From: an uncultured Rickettsiales bacterium
GTDB taxonomy: Bacteria > Pseudomonadota > Alphaproteobacteria > UBA8366
Reading direction: 5' to 3'
Length of the DNA stretch: 27,085 bases
Assembly: GCA_913046825.1 (NCBI GenBank)
Contig: CAJWTF010000039.1
Location: forward strand, 1-27,085
Part shown: positions 16,983 to 26,705 of the stretch, in pieces
Layout: every line of letters begins with the position of its first letter
How positions within the stretch are numbered: the first letter of the stretch is position 1
Translations under genes and position numbers: made by a program
Notes under the pieces: model-generated
What the model saw: only the letters and a program-made list of their open reading frames with translations
Told to the model about the DNA's origin: nothing
Databases searched by the model: none

Positions 16983-18539
16983 GTGCCTGTCGAGAGCGTC
17001 AAAACGCTACAAAATCGTTATGGTCCCTCATATCGCTGGCTCGTTACCGCGACCGGCATGATGGGCGCGATGGTGATGATCCTCTCCTCGACCATGGTGA
17101 ACGTGGCGGTGCCTAGCATCATGGGGACGTTCGGTGTCGGTCAGAGTGAAGCGCAATGGATGTCGACGGCGTTCTTGGCGGCGATGACTGCCAGCCAACT
17201 GCTGGGCGCTTGGGTTTTGTCGATTTTTGGGCCGCGTGTGGGGTATATCGGCGCGGTAAGTATCTTTGTCGCGGGATCGTTTCTGGGGGCGTTTGCACCC
17301 AATATCGATATTCTGATCCTCTCACGGGTGATCCAAGGTTTTGCCGCCGGTGTCGTGCAGCCGCTTGCGATGGTGACCATCTTCAAGGTGTTTCCGCCGG
17401 AAAAACGTGGTCTGGCGCTTAGCCTATATGGCGGCGGGATCATGATTGCGCCAATCCTGGGGCCCATCGTGGGTGGCATCACGATCGATGCCTCAAGTTG
17501 GCGCGAACTGTTCTACATACCATTGCCGATCGCCGGGCTAGCCATGCTTTTGGGCAGCTTCTTTATGCCGACGCGCGACCCGGATATGAAACGCCTACCG
17601 TTTGACTGGACCGGCTACGCGCTGATCGCGGGGGCATTGATTTGTCTGCTGACCGCTATTGCGAACGGTCAACGCGATGGATGGCTCTCGGACAGCATTC
17701 TATTAATGGGCGGCGGCGGCATCGTGTTGGGTGCGGCATTCGTCTATTCGCAATTGCGGGCGGATGCGCCAATCCTCGATTGCGCGGTCTTCCGAAATCC
17801 GCAATTTGCGGCCGCCGCTGCCTTGGGGTTTGTCTTCGGTGCGGGAAATTTCGCGTCGACCTATATCATTCCAGTTTTTGTGCAAACCGTGCAAAATTTC
17901 ACACCTACAGCGGCGGGTATGGTGACGGCTCCGGCCGGGCTTGTCGTGATGTGTTTCTTTCCGATCGGGGGGCGACTGGTGGACAGTTTTCCGGCGCGGT
18001 ATCTGGCCATGATAGGCCTTGGGTTATTCGCCTTTGGAGCGGCTCTATTGCATGGCACGGACGTGAACACCGCGTTTTGGATATTGGCGTTCTACGTCAT
18101 TATCGGACGTTTGGGACAGAGTATTATGTTGCCCGCGATCAATGTGTCGGCCTTGCGGGCTTTGCCACCGGAACAGCTCAATAATGCTTCTGGTTCGATT
18201 AACTTTATTCGCATGATGGGCGGTGCGTTTGGAGTAAACCTACTAGTCGTGTTTATGGAGCAACGTACTGAATTCCATGCGATCTCAATGACCGCTACTC
18301 AAACGGCGCATAACGAAGCCAGCCGCGAGCTGTTGAGTATGGTCTCGGAACTATTGCACGATAGCGGTGTCGCGGACGCGGTCTTACAGCCCGGTGCGCT
18401 CCATTTCTTGGGGCGGGTCGTCGAAGCTCAGGCGCAGACGATGGGTTTCCAAGACGGATTTATGATCATCGCCGTAGTGTTCGTTGCCGCGCTGCTACCG
18501 GCGATACTGATGGGAAAGGGAACCCGCGGCCAGAAATAA
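16983..18539 (+). CDS. MFS transporter, DHA2 (EmrB-like) drug-exporter family
   Basis: This is a proton-driven inner-membrane exporter of the 14-helix DHA2 family. The 518-residue product has about 14 hydrophobic segments, the loop-1 region STMVNVAVPSI, AQWMSTAFLAAM, the antiporter motif C region (GPIVGGI), and SSWRELFYIPLPI, which corresponds to the WRWIFxINxP block of EmrB. No EmrA-like adaptor gene is adjacent, so the partner and substrate are unknown. The start is a GTG at 16983 with only a weak purine stretch upstream. It follows the broken slyX by 109 nt and converges with the second CaiB gene, 6 nt between stops. Confidence 0.94.
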   Translation: MPVESVKTLQNRYGPSYRWLVTATGMMGAMVMILSSTMVNVAVPSIMGTFGVGQSEAQWMSTAFLAAMTASQLLGAWVLSIFGPRVGYIGAVSIFVAGSFLGAFAPNIDILILSRVIQGFAAGVVQPLAMVTIFKVFPPEKRGLALSLYGGGIMIAPILGPIVGGITIDASSWRELFYIPLPIAGLAMLLGSFFMPTRDPDMKRLPFDWTGYALIAGALICLLTAIANGQRDGWLSDSILLMGGGGIVLGAAFVYSQLRADAPILDCAVFRNPQFAAAAALGFVFGAGNFASTYIIPVFVQTVQNFTPTAAGMVTAPAGLVVMCFFPIGGRLVDSFPARYLAMIGLGLFAFGAALLHGTDVNTAFWILAFYVIIGRLGQSIMLPAINVSALRALPPEQLNNASGSINFIRMMGGAFGVNLLVVFMEQRTEFHAISMTATQTAHNEASRELLSMVSELLHDSGVADAVLQPGALHFLGRVVEAQAQTMGFQDGFMIIAVVFVAALLPAILMGKGTRGQK

Positions 18540-18545
18540 TGCGCG

Positions 18546-19733
18546 CTATTTGGCGGCCGCCTTGAGAGGGCCACGCGCGGCTTCGATTTCCACCGCGCTC
18601 ATACCGAGTTCGCCAAGAATTTCCGATGTGTATTCGCCGATATCGGAGAGATCGCCGGTTGTCGCCATCATCTCGCCATCTACCGCGAAAGGCAGCGATG
18701 GCGCGCGAAAGCTGCGGCCATCGGGCATCTTCGAAGTCACGAGGCCGCCCGGACGTAACACATGCGGATTCTGAAAATTATCTGCAGGTTTGTTGATCGG
18801 AGAGAACGGAATGCCCCGTTCCTCGAAATCCGCCAACAAGTCATCATAGCGCCGCGTTGCGACGGCCTCTGCAACGACCGGGATCGTCCAGCTTCTGGCG
18901 TTGATTTGATCCATCCGTGTTTGCAAACGAGAATCCGTTAAAAAGTCATTCAATTCCAGATATTTACAGAGTATCGCCCATTGGCTCTCGGTGACGGCGG
19001 AGATGAAGATCTGGCGTTCGTCGGCAGTTACAAAGATGTCGTAGACCGGCCATGAGAAATCGCGCTCCGGCATTGGAGGCGGATTGGTGCCCTCGAGTTC
19101 GAACTGCACCATATGCTGGGCAACGAGCAACAACCCGTTCTCGAATAAACCGATGCGGATGTCACGGCCTTGATTGGTTTCTCGCCGCTCCACGATGGCG
19201 CCCATAACGGAAAAGGCGCCAAACAATCCACCGAAGATATCGACGGCGGAGGAGCCGAACCGCAGGGGGCGGCCCGTGGGGCCCGTCATATAGGCGAGCC
19301 CGGTCATCATCTGCACGACTTCATCTAATGCGGTGCGGTCCTGATAGGGACCTTCAAGGAAGCCTTTGTGGGAGGCCAAGATCAGTTTTGGGAACTTCTC
19401 CCGCAGAACTTTCGGATCGGCACCCATCTTCGCGAGCGACACATCGCGGAAATTATCGACGAAGACATCCGCTGTCGCCAAGAGCTTATCCAGCGCTGCT
19501 TTCCCCGCTTCCGTAGTAAGGTCGAGTTGAACCGATTTCTTCCCCCGATTGAACAGTGGGAAGAAGGGACTGCCCATCCCGGTCAGATCGCGTGTCTTGT
19601 CGCCTGCCGGAGGTTCTACTTTTATGACTTCCGCACCCATGAGACCGAGGAACATGCCGCAAGATGGTCCCATGATCATGTGGGTCATCTCGACGACCCG
19701 AATGCCATTTAAGGGTTGGAACTCTTGGCTCAT
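18546..19733 (-). CDS. CaiB/BaiF family CoA-transferase (class III), second copy
   Basis: The 395-residue product has the class III CoA-transferase motifs: [37 protein letters not shown] and [11 protein letters not shown]. The probable catalytic Asp137 lies in [10 protein letters not shown]. It is clearly distinct from the CaiB protein at 7820-9019, differing in the active-site region and in length, so this is not a recent duplication. The ATG at 19731-19733 has AGGAGAA 7 nt upstream, the strongest ribosome-binding site in the window. The longer frame to 19835 is ignored for that reason. It is divergent from aspS with 100 bp between starts. Substrate unknown. Confidence 0.95.
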   Translation of the reverse strand: MSQEFQPLNGIRVVEMTHMIMGPSCGMFLGLMGAEVIKVEPPAGDKTRDLTGMGSPFFPLFNRGKKSVQLDLTTEAGKAALDKLLATADVFVDNFRDVSLAKMGADPKVLREKFPKLILASHKGFLEGPYQDRTALDEVVQMMTGLAYMTGPTGRPLRFGSSAVDIFGGLFGAFSVMGAIVERRETNQGRDIRIGLFENGLLLVAQHMVQFELEGTNPPPMPERDFSWPVYDIFVTADERQIFISAVTESQWAILCKYLELNDFLTDSRLQTRMDQINARSWTIPVVAEAVATRRYDDLLADFEERGIPFSPINKPADNFQNPHVLRPGGLVTSKMPDGRSFRAPSLPFAVDGEMMATTGDLSDIGEYTSEILGELGMSAVEIEAARGPLKAAAK

Positions 19734-19833
19734 CGAAATTCTCCTGTTTCGCGCTGCGGCTCGTCTTGACAATCGGCGAGAAACCATGCCCTTTCCGCTC
19801 CTAATTTTCCAAGCTTTTCGAGACCGGACCGAC

Positions 19834-21642
19834 ATGCATCTTTACCGCACGCATACCTGTGGAGACCTTCGTCCTGAACACGCCGGAGAAGAGGCTCGCC
19901 TCTCCGGTTGGGTGCATCGCACCCGCGATCACGGCAACCTGCTTTTCATCGATTTGCGCGACCATTATGGGCTGACCCAATGCGTCGCCGATGTCTCAAG
20001 TGCGATCTTTCCGCAATTGGAAACGCTCACCAATGAGACCGTCGTGACCTTCACCGGCAAGATTGACCGGCGCAGCGATGAGACCATCAACCCGAACCTA
20101 CCGACCGGGGAGGTTGAGCTTCGCATCGAGACCGTCGAAGTACAGGGCATTGCCGAAGCGCTGCCGATGCCGGTTAATCAGGATGCGGGTTATCCAGAAG
20201 AAATTCGACTGCGGTATCGCTTTCTCGATCTGCGGCGCGAAGAATTGCACCGCAATATCGTGCTCCGGTCCCAGGTGATTTCATCGATCCGGCGACGCAT
20301 GACCGATCAGGGCTTTACCGAATTCCAAACACCGATCCTGACGTCCTCCTCGCCCGAGGGTGCTCGTGACTTCCTTGTGCCCAGTCGGATGCATCCGGGA
20401 CAGTTCTATGCGTTGCCGCAAGCGCCGCAGCAGTTCAAGCAGCTGATCATGGTGGCTGGGTTCGACCGGTATTTCCAAATCGCACCCTGTTTCCGGGATG
20501 AGGATGCGAGAGCGGATCGCTCTCCGGGTGAGTTCTATCAGCTCGATATCGAGATGTCGTTTGTGACGCAAGACGATGTGTTCAACGCGATCGAGCCGGT
20601 GTTGGGCGGTGTCTTCGAGGAGTTCGCCGGTTTTGCCGACGGCACGCCGCGCTCGGTGACCCCGACGCCGTTTCCGCGTATTCCGTATGACGAAGCAATG
20701 CAAAAATATTGCTCCGATAAGCCAGATTTGCGTATCCCCATCGAGATTGAAGACGTAACCGATTCTTTCAGGGGGTCCGGTTTCAAGATTTTCGCCGGCA
20801 TGATCGATAAGGACGAGAAGGTTTGCGTCTATGCGATCCCGGCCAAGACCGGTGGCTCGCGTGCTTTCTGCGACCGTATGAACAATTGGGCGCAGAAGGA
20901 AGGCCAGCCGGGGCTCGGGTATATTTTCTTCCGCGAAGGAGAGGGCGCCGGACCGATCGCCAAGAATATCGGCGCGGATCGGACGGAAACGATCCGAACC
21001 CAACTGGACCTCGCCGATGGCGACGCTGTGTTTTTTGTTTGCGGGAACCCACACGATTTCGCACCGTTCGCGGCTTCGGCCCGTGTGAAGGTCGGTGAAG
21101 ACTTGAAGATGGTCGAGCAGGGCGCTTTCAAGTTCTGTTGGATTGTTGACTATCCTATGTTCGAGAAGGATGACGAGACCGGCGCTATCGATTTCAGTCA
21201 CAACCCGTTCTCAATGCCGCAGGGCGGCATAGAGGCACTGGAATCCCAGGACCCCTTGGATGTAAAGGCTTATCAGTACGATATCGTCTGCAATGGGATC
21301 GAATTATCGTCCGGCGCCATCCGGAACCACCGTCCGGACATCATGTACAAAGCGTTCGGAATCGCCGGGTATTCCAAGGAAGAAGTGGAAGAGCAATTCG
21401 GCGGCATGCTGAATGCGCTGAAATATGGGGCACCGCCCCACGGTGGTTCTGCCCCTGGTATCGATCGGATCGTGATGTTGTTGGCAGATGAGCCGAATAT
21501 CCGCGAGGTGGTGACCTTCCCGATGAACCAGCAGGCGCAGGACCTAATGATGGGTGCGCCGGGCATGGCGAGCCCCAATCATTTGAAAGAATTGAATATC
21601 CGCGTAAAGCTTCCGGCGGAGATCAAGAAGGCGGAGGATTAA
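19834..21642 (+). CDS. aspS: Aspartyl-tRNA synthetase
   Basis: This is a class IIb synthetase that charges tRNA-Asp. The 602-residue product is the normal bacterial size, with an N-terminal OB-fold anticodon domain ([19 protein letters not shown]), motif 2 around residues 210-235 ([19 protein letters not shown]), a bacterial GAD-type insertion in the middle, and motif 3 around 536-550 ([14 protein letters not shown]). Whether it is discriminating or also charges tRNA-Asn cannot be decided here. The ATG at 19834 gives the usual start [11 protein letters not shown]. The frame is open further upstream into the caiB promoter and gene. Its 3' end faces the GGDEF gene 6 nt away. Confidence 0.98.
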   Translation: MHLYRTHTCGDLRPEHAGEEARLSGWVHRTRDHGNLLFIDLRDHYGLTQCVADVSSAIFPQLETLTNETVVTFTGKIDRRSDETINPNLPTGEVELRIETVEVQGIAEALPMPVNQDAGYPEEIRLRYRFLDLRREELHRNIVLRSQVISSIRRRMTDQGFTEFQTPILTSSSPEGARDFLVPSRMHPGQFYALPQAPQQFKQLIMVAGFDRYFQIAPCFRDEDARADRSPGEFYQLDIEMSFVTQDDVFNAIEPVLGGVFEEFAGFADGTPRSVTPTPFPRIPYDEAMQKYCSDKPDLRIPIEIEDVTDSFRGSGFKIFAGMIDKDEKVCVYAIPAKTGGSRAFCDRMNNWAQKEGQPGLGYIFFREGEGAGPIAKNIGADRTETIRTQLDLADGDAVFFVCGNPHDFAPFAASARVKVGEDLKMVEQGAFKFCWIVDYPMFEKDDETGAIDFSHNPFSMPQGGIEALESQDPLDVKAYQYDIVCNGIELSSGAIRNHRPDIMYKAFGIAGYSKEEVEEQFGGMLNALKYGAPPHGGSAPGIDRIVMLLADEPNIREVVTFPMNQQAQDLMMGAPGMASPNHLKELNIRVKLPAEIKKAED

Positions 21643-21648
21643 GACGCT

Positions 21649-22359
21649 CTAAGCGTCGTGCTTGCCGCCCGCTGTACGGATCGACATGCGGTCGTTTTTC
21701 TGGCGGTACATTTCCTCGTCCGCGCGCCGGTAGATCGTGTCCATGTCGTCGTCAGGCCCGTAGCAAGCTCCGCCAACACTGCCGCGAACTTGAATGGCCT
21801 TTCCATCCCAGGGCACGACTAAGCCGTTTAGACCCGTGCTGAGGGCCGCGGCTCGGAGGTCGGCTTCACGGCGGCTGACGCCCGGCATCAAAATCGCGAA
21901 CTCGTCTCCGCCGAGACGTGCGACCTCGTCGCCTTCCCGCACTCCGCTCACAAGGTGCCGTGCGACACTGGCGAGAACTTCGTCCCGTGCGGTATGCCCG
22001 TAACTGTCGTTGATCGCCTTGAAACCGTCGAGATCAATGATAATCAGAACGCCGCCGGTCTCGTCACGCTTGGCGCGTGCCAGGACTCGTCGCAAGATCA
22101 AATGCAGGCCGCGCATGTTCAACAGTCCCGTGGCCGGGTCGGTCGTCGATAATTGACTGAGAAGCTCCAAATAGTTCTGCTGTTCGTCAACGCGTCGGCG
22201 GGCAATTTTCAACGTTTCCATCGTCTGCGAAAGCAAGGTTCGCAGCATGGGTGCGCCGATTGTCTCCAGATCGAGATTATCGAGCACTTCTTCCAAGCGC
22301 TTGGCCGTGCCGCTAGCAGTAGCGCCTTCAGTGGTTTTGCCGTCCGACGACTTGCTCAT
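21649..22359 (-). CDS. GGDEF domain diguanylate cyclase
   Basis: Diguanylate cyclases make c-di-GMP from two GTP. The product is 236 residues (244 if it starts at 22383). The low-complexity Ser/Thr/Gly N-terminus is followed by a helical segment (TLLSQTMETLKIARRRVDEQ) and one GGDEF domain. Counting from 22383, the metal-binding Asp117 lies in IIDLDGF, the active site is GGDEF 158-162, and an inhibitory RxxD (REGD, 149-152) lies five residues before it. The enzyme therefore looks active and feedback-controlled. There is no membrane segment or known sensor domain, so it is cytoplasmic. The start at 22359 is preferred because AAGGA lies 10 nt upstream, and 22383 has none. Confidence 0.92.
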   Translation of the reverse strand: MSKSSDGKTTEGATASGTAKRLEEVLDNLDLETIGAPMLRTLLSQTMETLKIARRRVDEQQNYLELLSQLSTTDPATGLLNMRGLHLILRRVLARAKRDETGGVLIIIDLDGFKAINDSYGHTARDEVLASVARHLVSGVREGDEVARLGGDEFAILMPGVSRREADLRAAALSTGLNGLVVPWDGKAIQVRGSVGGACYGPDDDMDTIYRRADEEMYRQKNDRMSIRTAGGKHDA

Positions 22360-22528
22360 GCTCGCTTTATCCTTTCCCGACATAGAGATACTTGGATTAA
22401 GAGCAAGGATTATGCCATTTGAAGACTTTGGAATCGTTGAGTCTTATGTTCCGGCAACAAAAACCTAGCGGAAACTGCTGCCTGTTGGCGGCAGCATCTG
22501 CCGGGAACGCGGGAATGGCGTATTGATA

Positions 22529-23494
22529 TCAAGCAATGCGGTCGCCGGGCTCCTGACCCGCAAAGACGGCATCGAGATTATCCAGTGCACGGAAGCCCAT
22601 CGCATTGCGTGTCTCAATGGTGGCGCTACCGATATGGGGCATGAGAAAGGCGTTTTCCAATGTCAGATAACGCGGATCGACTTTCGGCTCACCGTCAAAG
22701 ACATCGAGACCCGCAGCCGACAGTTTTCCTGATTGCAGGGCATTAATTAAAGCGTCGTCGACGATCACCGAGCCGCGCGCCGAGTTCAGTGCAATAGCGC
22801 CGTCCTTCATCATGGCGATACGGTCCGCATTCAGGAAATGCAACGTCTCGGGCGTCGCGGGGCAGTTCATCGAGAGAACATCGATTTGACCCAGCATTTT
22901 TTCCGCATCGGCATGGTAGACTGCACCGGCTTCCAGGTCGGGCGAGAGCTTGCTGCGATTATGATAGTGGATTTCCATACCGAACCCACGGGCGCGCTCC
23001 GCGACCGCGCGACCAATGCGGCCCATGCCGTAAATGCCGAGCCGCTTTCCCCGAACATCCGTTCCCAACTTTTCGACGGCGATCCAGCGGCCCCATTCGC
23101 CATCGCGTAGTTTCTTACCCCATTCGTAGGCGCGGCGGGTCGCTCCCAGCATCAAAAGAATTGTCAGATCGGCGGTGGCATCGGTCAGGACGTCCGGCGT
23201 GTTTGCGGCGATCAGACCACGTTTTTTGGCCGCTTCGACGTCGATATGCTCGTAGCCGACGGAGAATGTGGCGATGGCTTTGACCGATGGAGATAACCCT
23301 TCGATGACCTCCGCACTGAAGCGCTCGGTGCTGCAAAGCAGGATCGCATCCACGCCGTCGCTGCGGGCGATCAAGTCATCGGCCCGCATCAGCTCGTCTG
23401 TTGCGTTCAGAATTGCATCATAATCGCGTGCCGCACGCACCTCAACCTCTTCGGGCAATTTTCGGGTGACGAGCAGGACCGGTTTTTTTACCAT
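22529..23494 (-). CDS. D-2-hydroxyacid dehydrogenase (glyoxylate/hydroxypyruvate reductase type)
   Basis: The enzyme reduces 2-oxoacids such as glyoxylate or hydroxypyruvate to D-2-hydroxyacids. The 321-residue product has the Rossmann loop GMGRIG (156-161), catalytic Arg240 (NSARGS), Glu269 (FDGEP) and His287 (MPHIGS). After the second beta strand the sequence reads HNRSK with Arg180 in place of the acidic residue typical of NAD enzymes. NADP(H) use is therefore likely, as in glyoxylate reductases. The ATG at 23492-23494 has AAGGAAG about 9 nt upstream, and the six extra residues to 23512 have none. It is divergent from eipB with 75 bp between starts. Confidence 0.94.
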   Translation of the reverse strand: MVKKPVLLVTRKLPEEVEVRAARDYDAILNATDELMRADDLIARSDGVDAILLCSTERFSAEVIEGLSPSVKAIATFSVGYEHIDVEAAKKRGLIAANTPDVLTDATADLTILLMLGATRRAYEWGKKLRDGEWGRWIAVEKLGTDVRGKRLGIYGMGRIGRAVAERARGFGMEIHYHNRSKLSPDLEAGAVYHADAEKMLGQIDVLSMNCPATPETLHFLNADRIAMMKDGAIALNSARGSVIVDDALINALQSGKLSAAGLDVFDGEPKVDPRYLTLENAFLMPHIGSATIETRNAMGFRALDNLDAVFAGQEPGDRIA

Positions 23495-23569
23495 TCGATT
23501 TCTTCCTTTCATTTCTTGCTCAGAGGCGCTTCACTCCGACAATCGGCGTGACATAATCGTTCAAGAGCA

Positions 23570-24415
23570 ATGCAAATCCAACCCTCCCGTCTGTTCATGC
23601 ATCATAAATTTCAGCATCTGAGTGTGCTGATCTTGATTGGCCTTCTTTGCGCCTTCGAAGCGGCCCCGCTTTTGGCGGAAGTCGTCATCGCGCCACACCG
23701 CGCCGCCTATAAGCTTGAGCTCAAGCGCACGAGGCGGGACAGTCGGATCTCGGAAGCGAGCGGCGCCATGGTCTATACCTGGGGCGAAACCTGCGATGGC
23801 TGGACGGTAGAGCAGCAATTCGCGTTGAACGTGGTTCGGGGCGACGGTAACGCCATGCAGTTAACCGCGGTCTCGTCGACTTGGGAATCCAAGGATGGCA
23901 CGCGCCTGCGCTTTAACATTAAACGCGAGCGCAATGGGCAGGAAGTCGAGAAGATAAGGGGCGAAGCGCGTTTGGATGGTGAGTATGGCGCTGGCGTCGC
24001 GGAATTTGAAATGCCGAAGCCAACACGCATTAAGCTGCCGGAAGGTACTGTATTTCCGACTATGCATACGATCCGACTGATGCGCCGCGCGGCTGAGGGC
24101 GCCAATACCGACCGGCAATTGGTCTTCGATGGATCGGAGTTGGAGCCGCCCGGTCCTGTTTCGGCATTTATCTTGCCGCTGAAAGATCCCAAAATCCCAA
24201 GCACGGCGATTGTACCGCCATTGGGGCCGCAGAAGGTCCGAAATATTCAGCTCGCATTTTTTTCTGCGCTTGGGAATGCACCGGAGCCAGAGTTCGAAAT
24301 GTCGATCGCATTGCAGGATAACGGCATCGCGCCGGGTCTCGTGCTCGACTATCGCGATTATGCGGTTCGCGGGACTTTGGCGCGATTGGAGGCGTTGGAA
24401 AAGCCAGACTGCTGA
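23570..24415 (+). CDS. eipB: EipB-like cell envelope integrity protein (DUF1849)
   Basis: EipB is a conserved alphaproteobacterial periplasmic protein needed for envelope integrity in Brucella. The 281-residue product begins with a signal peptide (hydrophobic core LSVLILIGLLCAF, cut near LLAE). The mature part starts APHRAAYKLEL and has GETCDGWTVEQ. Its only two mature Cys residues are C75 and the C-terminal C281. This matches the long-range disulfide reported to close the EipB spiral. The ATG at 23570 is kept as the start, but an ATG at 23597 would still give a signal peptide. It converges with dinB, 6 nt between stops. Confidence 0.88.
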   Translation: MQIQPSRLFMHHKFQHLSVLILIGLLCAFEAAPLLAEVVIAPHRAAYKLELKRTRRDSRISEASGAMVYTWGETCDGWTVEQQFALNVVRGDGNAMQLTAVSSTWESKDGTRLRFNIKRERNGQEVEKIRGEARLDGEYGAGVAEFEMPKPTRIKLPEGTVFPTMHTIRLMRRAAEGANTDRQLVFDGSELEPPGPVSAFILPLKDPKIPSTAIVPPLGPQKVRNIQLAFFSALGNAPEPEFEMSIALQDNGIAPGLVLDYRDYAVRGTLARLEALEKPDC

Positions 24416-24421
24416 GCAGCG

Positions 24422-25621
24422 CTACGGGTTGTCAGCAAGTGAGGCTGCTGCAAAAAGATCCGGTGGATCAGCTTCCGAAGTATCTGTGAGGTCTCCGACC
24501 CCGACACCGATCAGACGGAATGTCCGACCGTCTGCTTCGGCTTCCAGTAAATTCTTTGCGGCCTGAAAGATAGCGTCCGCTTGTTGGGTCGGATTGGGCA
24601 GCCGCCGCGTGCGGGTCAGCAATCGAAAGTCCGACTGTTTCAGTTTAATGGTCACCCCGCGTCCAGCGAGTTCCTTGCTTTCGAGTCGGCGTGCCACTGT
24701 TTCGCAAAGAGGCGCAATTTGCTCTACCAACGCTGTTAAATCCGCAATGTTCGATCGGAATGTCGTTTCCGCCGAGATGCTTTTGGTTTGCGAATCCGGC
24801 TCGACCTTCCTTGTGTCTTCACCGCGCGCGAATTGATATAGCCTTTGGCCGATCGAGCCGTAGCGGTTGACGAGTTCACGTTCTTCCATGCCCTGTAGTT
24901 GGCCGACCTTTGCGATGCCGTCGCGCCGCAATTTGCTTGCCAGAGATTTCCCGACACCCCAAAGGATCGTGGCCGGGCGGTCCGCCAGGAACTCGCACGC
25001 TTCTACATGGCCGATTACGGCGAATCCGCGCGGCTTATCCAAATCGGAAGCGATCTTGGCCAGGAACTTGTTGTAGCTGAGGCCAATACTGGCACTGACA
25101 CCGATACGCTCTTCAATACGCAGGACAAGCGACGCAAGCCGCATCGCCGCGCTGCTATCGCTGCCGTGCACCGTATCGGTCAGATCGAGAAAAGCTTCAT
25201 CTATGGAGAGCGGTTGGACCAAGGGGGTGAGCTCTCTCATCAAGCCTCGAATATCTTCGCCGACTTGTTTGTATTTTGCCATGTTTGGGCGAATGACAAC
25301 CGCTTCCGGGCAGGCCTTACGGGCCTTGAACATCGGCATGGCCGAGCGGATGCCATAGAGGCGCGCAACATAACATGCCGTGGCGACCACGCCTCGTTGT
25401 CCGCCACCGATAATGACGGGTTTGTCGGCCAAGGCCGGATTGTCACGTTTCTCTACCGAGGCATAGAACGCATCGCAATCGATATGGGCAATTGTCAGGT
25501 CATGCAATTCTGGGTGACTGACGAGGCGGGGAGAGCCGCATTTTGGGCACCGTCCTTCATTGGGCGCCTCCGCAAGATCGGCTAAACAATTCCGACACAA
25601 TATGGCCTGCCGATCCGTCAT
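24422..25621 (-). CDS. dinB: DNA polymerase IV (Y-family, translesion) with N-terminal zinc finger
   Basis: DinB copies past DNA lesions with low fidelity. The 399-residue product starts with a four-Cys zinc finger (C9, C12, C25, C28), then the Y-family palm with catalytic D48 (HIDCDAF) and D141-E142 (SIDEAFLD), the DNA-binding thumb (GVGKSLASKL), and a little-finger domain to about residue 380. The C-terminal PPDLFAA may be a weak clamp-binding motif. The zinc finger is a known variant of alphaproteobacterial DinB. The ATG at 25619-25621 starts 1 nt after the ROK kinase stop, and GAAGG lies 8 nt before it inside that gene. Translation is therefore probably coupled. No LexA-type box was evident near it. 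Confidence 0.95.
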   Translation of the reverse strand: MTDRQAILCRNCLADLAEAPNEGRCPKCGSPRLVSHPELHDLTIAHIDCDAFYASVEKRDNPALADKPVIIGGGQRGVVATACYVARLYGIRSAMPMFKARKACPEAVVIRPNMAKYKQVGEDIRGLMRELTPLVQPLSIDEAFLDLTDTVHGSDSSAAMRLASLVLRIEERIGVSASIGLSYNKFLAKIASDLDKPRGFAVIGHVEACEFLADRPATILWGVGKSLASKLRRDGIAKVGQLQGMEERELVNRYGSIGQRLYQFARGEDTRKVEPDSQTKSISAETTFRSNIADLTALVEQIAPLCETVARRLESKELAGRGVTIKLKQSDFRLLTRTRRLPNPTQQADAIFQAAKNLLEAEADGRTFRLIGVGVGDLTDTSEADPPDLFAAASLADNP

Positions 25622-25622
25622 G

Positions 25623-26525
25623 TCATTCGCCTTCGGCCCAGAGCCAGGCAGCGCCCCTGACGCCGCTTGAATCGCCAAATTTTGGCCGGAGCAATTGCGT
25701 ATCTACCTGGTCGGAGAAGACCCATTGGGACCAGAGTTTTGGCACATTCTCATAGAGCCGGTCGACATTGGATAGTCCGCCGCCGAGAACGATGACGTTC
25801 GGATCGATAACATTGATTATACTCGCGAGTGCACGGGCCAGTCGCCCTTCGTAGAGAGCGAGACTGCGTTCGGCTTGGGCGTTTCCTGATTCGGCCAGCG
25901 TCACGATTTCTTTGGCGGTTATCCGGTCTGCCGTGAGTTCTGCATGTTGGCGCTCGAGACCGGTTCCCGAGAGAAAGGTTTCAATGCAACTTAGTTTTCC
26001 GCAATCGCATTCAAGGCCGGGTAATTCGTCCGTTGTCGGCCACGGTAGGGGATTGTGACCCCACTCACCGGAAATAGCGTTCCCGCCTGTCAGTAGTTCT
26101 CCGTTCACCGTGATACCACTACCGCATCCCGTTCCGAGAATGGCGCCGAACACAATTCCGTATCCCGCACCGGCGCCATCTTTCGCTTCTGAGAGAGCAA
26201 AACAGTTCGCATCATTCATGAACCTTACCGGTCGGTTGAATTGAGCTGCCAAATCTCGATCCAAAGGATGACCGTTGAAGGGTGAGTTATAGGCGTTTTT
26301 CACCAATCCAGTGGCCGGAGAAATCGTGCCTGGAATGCCGAAGCCGAGCGCGTGCGAGACACCAATTTCCTGCTCTATCGAAGAGACTAAATCGAAGATC
26401 GCTTTTATTGTCTCGACATAATCGCCTTTCGGTGTCAACACGCGCCGTCGAACGCAGGTCGTACCTTGGGTATCAATAGCTGCCGCTTCAAGCTTTGTAC
26501 CACCGACGTCGACACCGATTCTCAC
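25623..26525 (-). CDS. ROK family sugar kinase, fructokinase (Mak-like)
   Basis: The 300-residue product closely follows the pattern of E. coli Mak, an ATP-dependent fructokinase. It has the ATP loop DVGGTK (6-11), the sugar-binding NDANCFA with probable catalytic D105, GTGCGSG (131-137), GEWGHNPLPW with Zn-site H157, and CDCGKLSCIE with C173/C175/C180. The C-terminus is GDSSGVRGAAWLW. It has no DNA-binding domain, so it is a kinase and not a ROK repressor. Fructose is the likely substrate by similarity, though glucose or mannose cannot be excluded. The start is a GTG at 26523-26525 with GGAG 8 nt upstream. It shares a transcript with dinB and is divergent from the divK remnant. Confidence 0.93.
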   Translation of the reverse strand: MRIGVDVGGTKLEAAAIDTQGTTCVRRRVLTPKGDYVETIKAIFDLVSSIEQEIGVSHALGFGIPGTISPATGLVKNAYNSPFNGHPLDRDLAAQFNRPVRFMNDANCFALSEAKDGAGAGYGIVFGAILGTGCGSGITVNGELLTGGNAISGEWGHNPLPWPTTDELPGLECDCGKLSCIETFLSGTGLERQHAELTADRITAKEIVTLAESGNAQAERSLALYEGRLARALASIINVIDPNVIVLGGGLSNVDRLYENVPKLWSQWVFSDQVDTQLLRPKFGDSSGVRGAAWLWAEGE

Positions 26526-26705
26526 TGGTCAATCTCCAAACTAATTTAGGGCTTCATTTCAATCCCCGCGTTAGCGCCATTGTGTCGCCTCGCCGTGGCA
26601 TTCTACTAGAGCTTCACAGCGAGTATGAAGCATTATGCATTTATTAACCCTTTCGAACTATAGTGTGATGAATTTCAAGCCCGAGTTGGTTGGGAAGGGT
26701 GGAAC

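Noticed and set aside
19766..19771. Perfect TTGACA upstream of aspS as a promoter -35
   Set aside because: No TATAAT-like hexamer lies 16-18 nt downstream. The nearest AT-rich hexamer is about 30 nt away.
20281..21201. 306-residue open frame on the minus strand inside aspS
   Set aside because: It lies fully opposite a conserved synthetase gene, has no recognisable motifs, and is explained by codon bias in the sense gene.
21643..21657. GACGC/GCGTC hairpin between aspS and the GGDEF gene as a terminator
   Set aside because: The stem is only 5 bp and no T-run follows on either strand.
22476..22496. Hairpin TGCTGCC/GGCAGCA after the 2-hydroxyacid dehydrogenase gene as a terminator
   Set aside because: The T-run on the minus strand begins about 10 nt beyond the stem, too far for a standard intrinsic terminator. 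It may still be structural.
26645..26664. CtrA-type box upstream of divK
   Set aside because: Only one TTAA half-site is present. Seven nt later the sequence is GAAC rather than TTAA, so the TTAA-N7-TTAA consensus is not met.
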